Source of the DNA: Moorena producens 3L
GTDB lineage: Bacteria; Cyanobacteriota; Cyanobacteriia; Cyanobacteriales; Coleofasciculaceae
Assembly: GCF_000211815.1 (NCBI RefSeq)
Contig: NZ_GL890970.1
Location: 160,234 to 224,233 of the forward strand
Direction: 5' to 3'
Length of the DNA stretch: 64,000 nucleotides
The position numbers were made by a program, and so were the translations under genes. A model generated the notes under the pieces. That model searched no databases and had not been told where the DNA came from. It saw only the letters and a program-made list of their open reading frames with translations. Below, piece by piece: positions 61,876 to 64,000 of this stretch. Position 1 is the stretch's first letter. Each line of letters begins with the position of its first letter.

Positions 61876-62634
61876 TTACAAAAACCCTTCCATCTCGATC
61901 ATTTCAATCATCTGAAGTCCACGGGGGTCTCCCACTTTCAAGAGGGCAGCTTTGGCGTCTTCTTGTACCCCTAGGTCTTGATCATCAGCAAATGCTTCAA
62001 TTAAGGCATCAATAGCACCAGCGTAAACCGCATTGGAGGGCAATTCCCGACACAGTTGCCCGATAGACCAAGCACAATTACTGCGCACTGCTGCTACTGG
62101 GTCTTTCCTTAAAGCAGTAATTAAGGGCGGAATCGATGCGATTACTTCTTCATAATCTAACTCTGCCATTTGCGCCAGAGCACTAGCTGCCCACAAACGC
62201 ACTGCAGGAATATCCGTTTTTAGGGAATCAATTAGAGACGCTAAAGCACGGCGATCGCGACAGTTCCCCAATGCCCAGACAACCCCTTTACGGACATAAC
62301 CGTTCCAATCTTGGTTAAGTTGGTCAATCAAGGGCTTTACTGCCGTGGGACTGGGATTGCGCCCTAGACCATAGGCAGCACTTACCCGCACTAAGGGACA
62401 AACATCATTTAACAGGTTAATCAGATCGGGAATTGCCCGCTCATCTTGCAACTCACAAAAAGCACGAGCTGCTAGCATCCGTTGCTGGCTTTCCGGTGCC
62501 GTTAACAGAGCCAGCATTTCCTCTGGATCAGGTTTGGGAGCTTCTAACTCATCTTCAATCGGCTCTATGTCATCTAAAGGGCTTTCTAGTAAAGCCGTAT
62601 TATCCAGTAAACTTAGATCATCATCTTCATACAT
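61876..62634 (-). CDS. HEAT-repeat protein
   Basis: This 252-residue protein has an acidic N-terminus (YEDDDLSLLDNTALLESPLDDIEPIEDELEAP, about 2-33), then six HEAT repeats (LALLTAPESQQRMLAARAFCELQDERAIPDLI; VCPLVRVSAAYGLGRNPSPTAVKPLI; YVRKGVVWALGNCRDRRALASLI; IPAVRLWAASALAQM; VAAVRSNCAWSIGQL; LGVQEDAKAALLKVGDPRGLQMI). HEAT arrays bind partner proteins. I recall homologues in other cyanobacteria but no established function. It converges with the NblB-like gene and may have arisen from similar repeats, but the two are not close copies. Confidence 0.78.
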   Translation of the reverse strand: MYEDDDLSLLDNTALLESPLDDIEPIEDELEAPKPDPEEMLALLTAPESQQRMLAARAFCELQDERAIPDLINLLNDVCPLVRVSAAYGLGRNPSPTAVKPLIDQLNQDWNGYVRKGVVWALGNCRDRRALASLIDSLKTDIPAVRLWAASALAQMAELDYEEVIASIPPLITALRKDPVAAVRSNCAWSIGQLCRELPSNAVYAGAIDALIEAFADDQDLGVQEDAKAALLKVGDPRGLQMIEMIEMEGFL

Positions 62635-62679
62635 GCCTGATAACCTACCTTATCTTGCCTGATTCTACCAGTTTCTTAA

Positions 62680-63189
62680 TTAGTATTGTCTGTGCAATGG
62701 TTTAACCATCCACAGAGATTGGGTTCTAAAACCCAGTCCGTGGTAAAGGTTCAAAGCGACTTGATTCGATTGAAACACCTGTAGTCCAATTTGGCGATCG
62801 CCTCTTGCCCTTGCCCTAGCTTCAGCCTGCTGCATCAGTGCTGAACCAATGCCTTGACGGCGGTGTGCTGGCATGACGTACAGTAAAAAAATATAGGTAT
62901 AGCGATCGCCATTTACCTGATCAACCCCATTTCCCATCCACAGACAACCAACTGGCAAGGGATGAGTTACGATAGAGCCTTTCCTAGAAACGTTCCCATC
63001 CGCTACTGTAACCCACCACAGCGGGGTTTCTCTGGAAAAGTACTGTTTAACAGTCCTCGCCAGGTGAGAAAAATCATTTTGTTCTGGGAAAAGCTCTTGG
63101 TAAGTTAATTCCATGAACTTCACCAAAATTGCCCGTTCTCGTACCGTTCCCAGGCGTAGCTGGTACCGTGCTAACAATGGCTTACTCAC
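62680..63189 (-). CDS. GNAT family N-acetyltransferase
   Basis: From GTG 63189 this is 169 residues. The GTG overlaps the stop of the preceding small gene (GGTGAGTAA), which supports translational coupling; the open frame runs up to 63267. GNAT signatures are YIFLLYVMPAHRRQGIGSALMQQAEARARARG (motif A with the acetyl-CoA loop RRQGIG) and IGLQVFQSNQVALNLYHGLGF (motif B). It transfers an acetyl group to an amine on a small molecule or protein; the acceptor is unknown. The N-terminal stretch (KPLLARYQLRLGTVRERAILV) carries an Arg/Lys-rich strand. Confidence 0.85.
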   Translation of the reverse strand: MSKPLLARYQLRLGTVRERAILVKFMELTYQELFPEQNDFSHLARTVKQYFSRETPLWWVTVADGNVSRKGSIVTHPLPVGCLWMGNGVDQVNGDRYTYIFLLYVMPAHRRQGIGSALMQQAEARARARGDRQIGLQVFQSNQVALNLYHGLGFRTQSLWMVKPLHRQY

Positions 63190-63385
63190 CAGTGTTCCCA
63201 GAATTTTGGTTAACAACCAACTGAGCCGATACTGGTGCTTGAATGCTGGCAGCGTCAAACTCTTCAATCGGTGCAGGGGCTAGCATATCGTTCGGTAAAA
63301 AGATCCGAGAACTGACTGCCAATAGGGCAATTAAGAAGCCTAGTAATGCCAGTAGGGGAGCAATGTACTGACGAAATATAGCCAT
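63182..63385 (-). CDS. Small single-pass membrane protein
   Basis: This 67-residue protein has one N-terminal membrane helix (YIAPLLALLGFLIALLAVSSRIFLP, about residues 7-31) and a polar, Ala/Pro-rich C-terminal tail, facing outside by the positive-inside rule (R5 near the start). Its stop (63182-63184) overlaps the probable GTG start of the acetyltransferase gene, so the two are coupled. I recall similar short proteins in other cyanobacteria. Function unknown. Confidence 0.6.
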   Translation of the reverse strand: MAIFRQYIAPLLALLGFLIALLAVSSRIFLPNDMLAPAPIEEFDAASIQAPVSAQLVVNQNSGNTGE

Positions 63386-63465
63386 GAATTTAATGGTTCG
63401 TTGATTTTAACAATTCTTTACTTTCTCCATCTTACAACAATGGCAAAGCTTTTAGCGGTTGAACG

Positions 63466-63690
63466 CGATCGCGTGGCCTTTTGGCCAAGGTTATTTGGTT
63501 GAAGGTTGAAGGTTGACGGTTGGGGGTTGGAGGTTGGAGGTTGGAGGTTGGAGGTTGGAGGTTGAAGGTTGGAGGTTGCAGGTTGAAGGTTGGAGGTTGG
63601 AGGTTGGAGGTTGGAGGTTGAAGGTTGGAGGTTGCAGGTTGAAGGTTGCAGGTTTAAGGTTGTAGGTTAACAGTTGACGGTTGACCAACC
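63466..63690. repeat. GGTTGGA/GGTTGAA heptamer array with GCGTGGCC palindrome
   Basis: A GCGATCGCGTGGCCTTTTGG palindrome (63466-63488) is followed by about 24 copies of GGTTGGA, GGTTGAA or GGTTGCA. No gene is seen between 63386 and 63807. Confidence 0.92.
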
Positions 63691-63807
63691 TATGGAAGAC
63701 AGGCTTATGGGTAAGAGTTTGAAGGGGTGACAAGCCGAGTCACCCTCAGACAGGGAAAGCGTTACAGCTATCGCAGTCCCTACTCAAATAGTGAAAAATT
63801 CCTTGGC

Positions 63808-64000
63808 TTATTGAGAATAAACAGGTAACCCAACTTTTGTCCCTATCCAATAGGCAACTCCAAGCAACAAGATAATCCCAAAAATCAATGCTAGTTTTGT
63901 CAGAAGGTTGCCACAATTCTTAGATGGAGTTGGTTGTACCTGAAAATGAGGGGTATGGAGATGATCAAGAAGGTCTTCTGGCGTTGTCTCCCCCGCAAAT
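63808..64000 (-). CDS. C-terminal end of a membrane protein running off the window (partial)
   Basis: The minus strand is open from the window edge to TAA 63808: FAGETTPEDLLDHLHTPHFQ, then VQPTPSKNCGNLLTKLALIF and a final GIILLLGVAYWIGTKVGLPVYSQ. A soluble stretch leads into a single C-terminal membrane helix. The start lies outside the window and no domain can be named, but composition and the clean tail argue for a real gene. Confidence 0.6.
   Translation of the reverse strand, partial: FAGETTPEDLLDHLHTPHFQVQPTPSKNCGNLLTKLALIFGIILLLGVAYWIGTKVGLPVYSQ

Noticed and set aside
63491..63733. An 80-codon minus-strand frame of LQPPTSN-like repeats
   Set aside because: It is simply the GGTTGGA heptamer array read in frame.

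Overview
The window comes from a large-genome filamentous cyanobacterium. It encodes an oxygen-dependent chlorophyll cyclase (AcsF), a PucC-type pigment transporter, a CRR7-like NDH-1 protein, a GUN4-domain kinase, an NblB-like HEAT protein and the cyanobacterial hfq/dapF gene pair. HIP1 octamers (GCGATCGC) are scattered through it, and several cyanobacteria-specific DUF families occur (DUF2854, DUF2996, DUF2811). The many heptamer arrays and dispersed palindromes between genes recall Moorena-type genomes; the genus is inference, not proof.

Layout. 0-10 kb: a receiver-only response regulator, DUF2854 and CRR7 proteins, SelO, an ECF sigma factor with its anti-sigma factor, an L,D-transpeptidase, a ComFB-type nucleotide receptor, an IS200/IS605-type remnant, an M23 peptidase and a cation/Ca2+ antiporter-like protein. 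10-16 kb: hfq, dapF, murF, a conserved unknown, pth and a DUF2811 gene, followed by a cluster of DnaA-box-like sites. 16-30 kb is accessory: a collapsed photolyase pseudogene, an ISKra4-like insertion sequence with a perfect 9-bp target duplication, a kinase-GUN4 protein, DUF2996, DUF433, an HTH/pentapeptide protein, a long PLP decarboxylase, and a four-EF-hand (calmodulin-like) protein fused to an ArsM-like methyltransferase. 30-36 kb: acsF behind a structured leader, a secreted barrel-like protein and a PucC transporter. 36-40 kb: a tandem duplication of TPR membrane proteins. 40-46 kb: a divergent citrate-synthase-like enzyme, a MATE exporter, and a TetR regulator/SDR pair sharing an operator. 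46-57 kb: an ABC exporter, an aldo/keto reductase, secreted and membrane proteins, and a type II restriction-modification pair (TdeIII-like nuclease; C5 methyltransferase with a MerR-type HTH and an upstream palindrome), then truB. 57-64 kb: murG, a GST-like pseudogene, an SDR fragment, a CBS protein, two HEAT-repeat proteins and a GNAT enzyme.

Cell-wall genes recur (L,D-transpeptidase, M23, dapF, murF, murG), as do chlorophyll and photosynthesis genes (acsF, PucC, GUN4, CRR7, NblB). Intergenic DNA is dominated by at least six short palindromic or tandem repeat families. Some have invaded gene ends and supply C-terminal codons and stop codons. The best candidates for undescribed biology are the calmodulin-like methyltransferase next to the PLP decarboxylase, the acsF leader structure, the duplicated TPR locus with a conserved overlapping upstream frame, and the compensatory base changes in one 44-bp repeat family. 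I saw no CRISPR array, rRNA or tRNA; tRNAs were searched only by eye.
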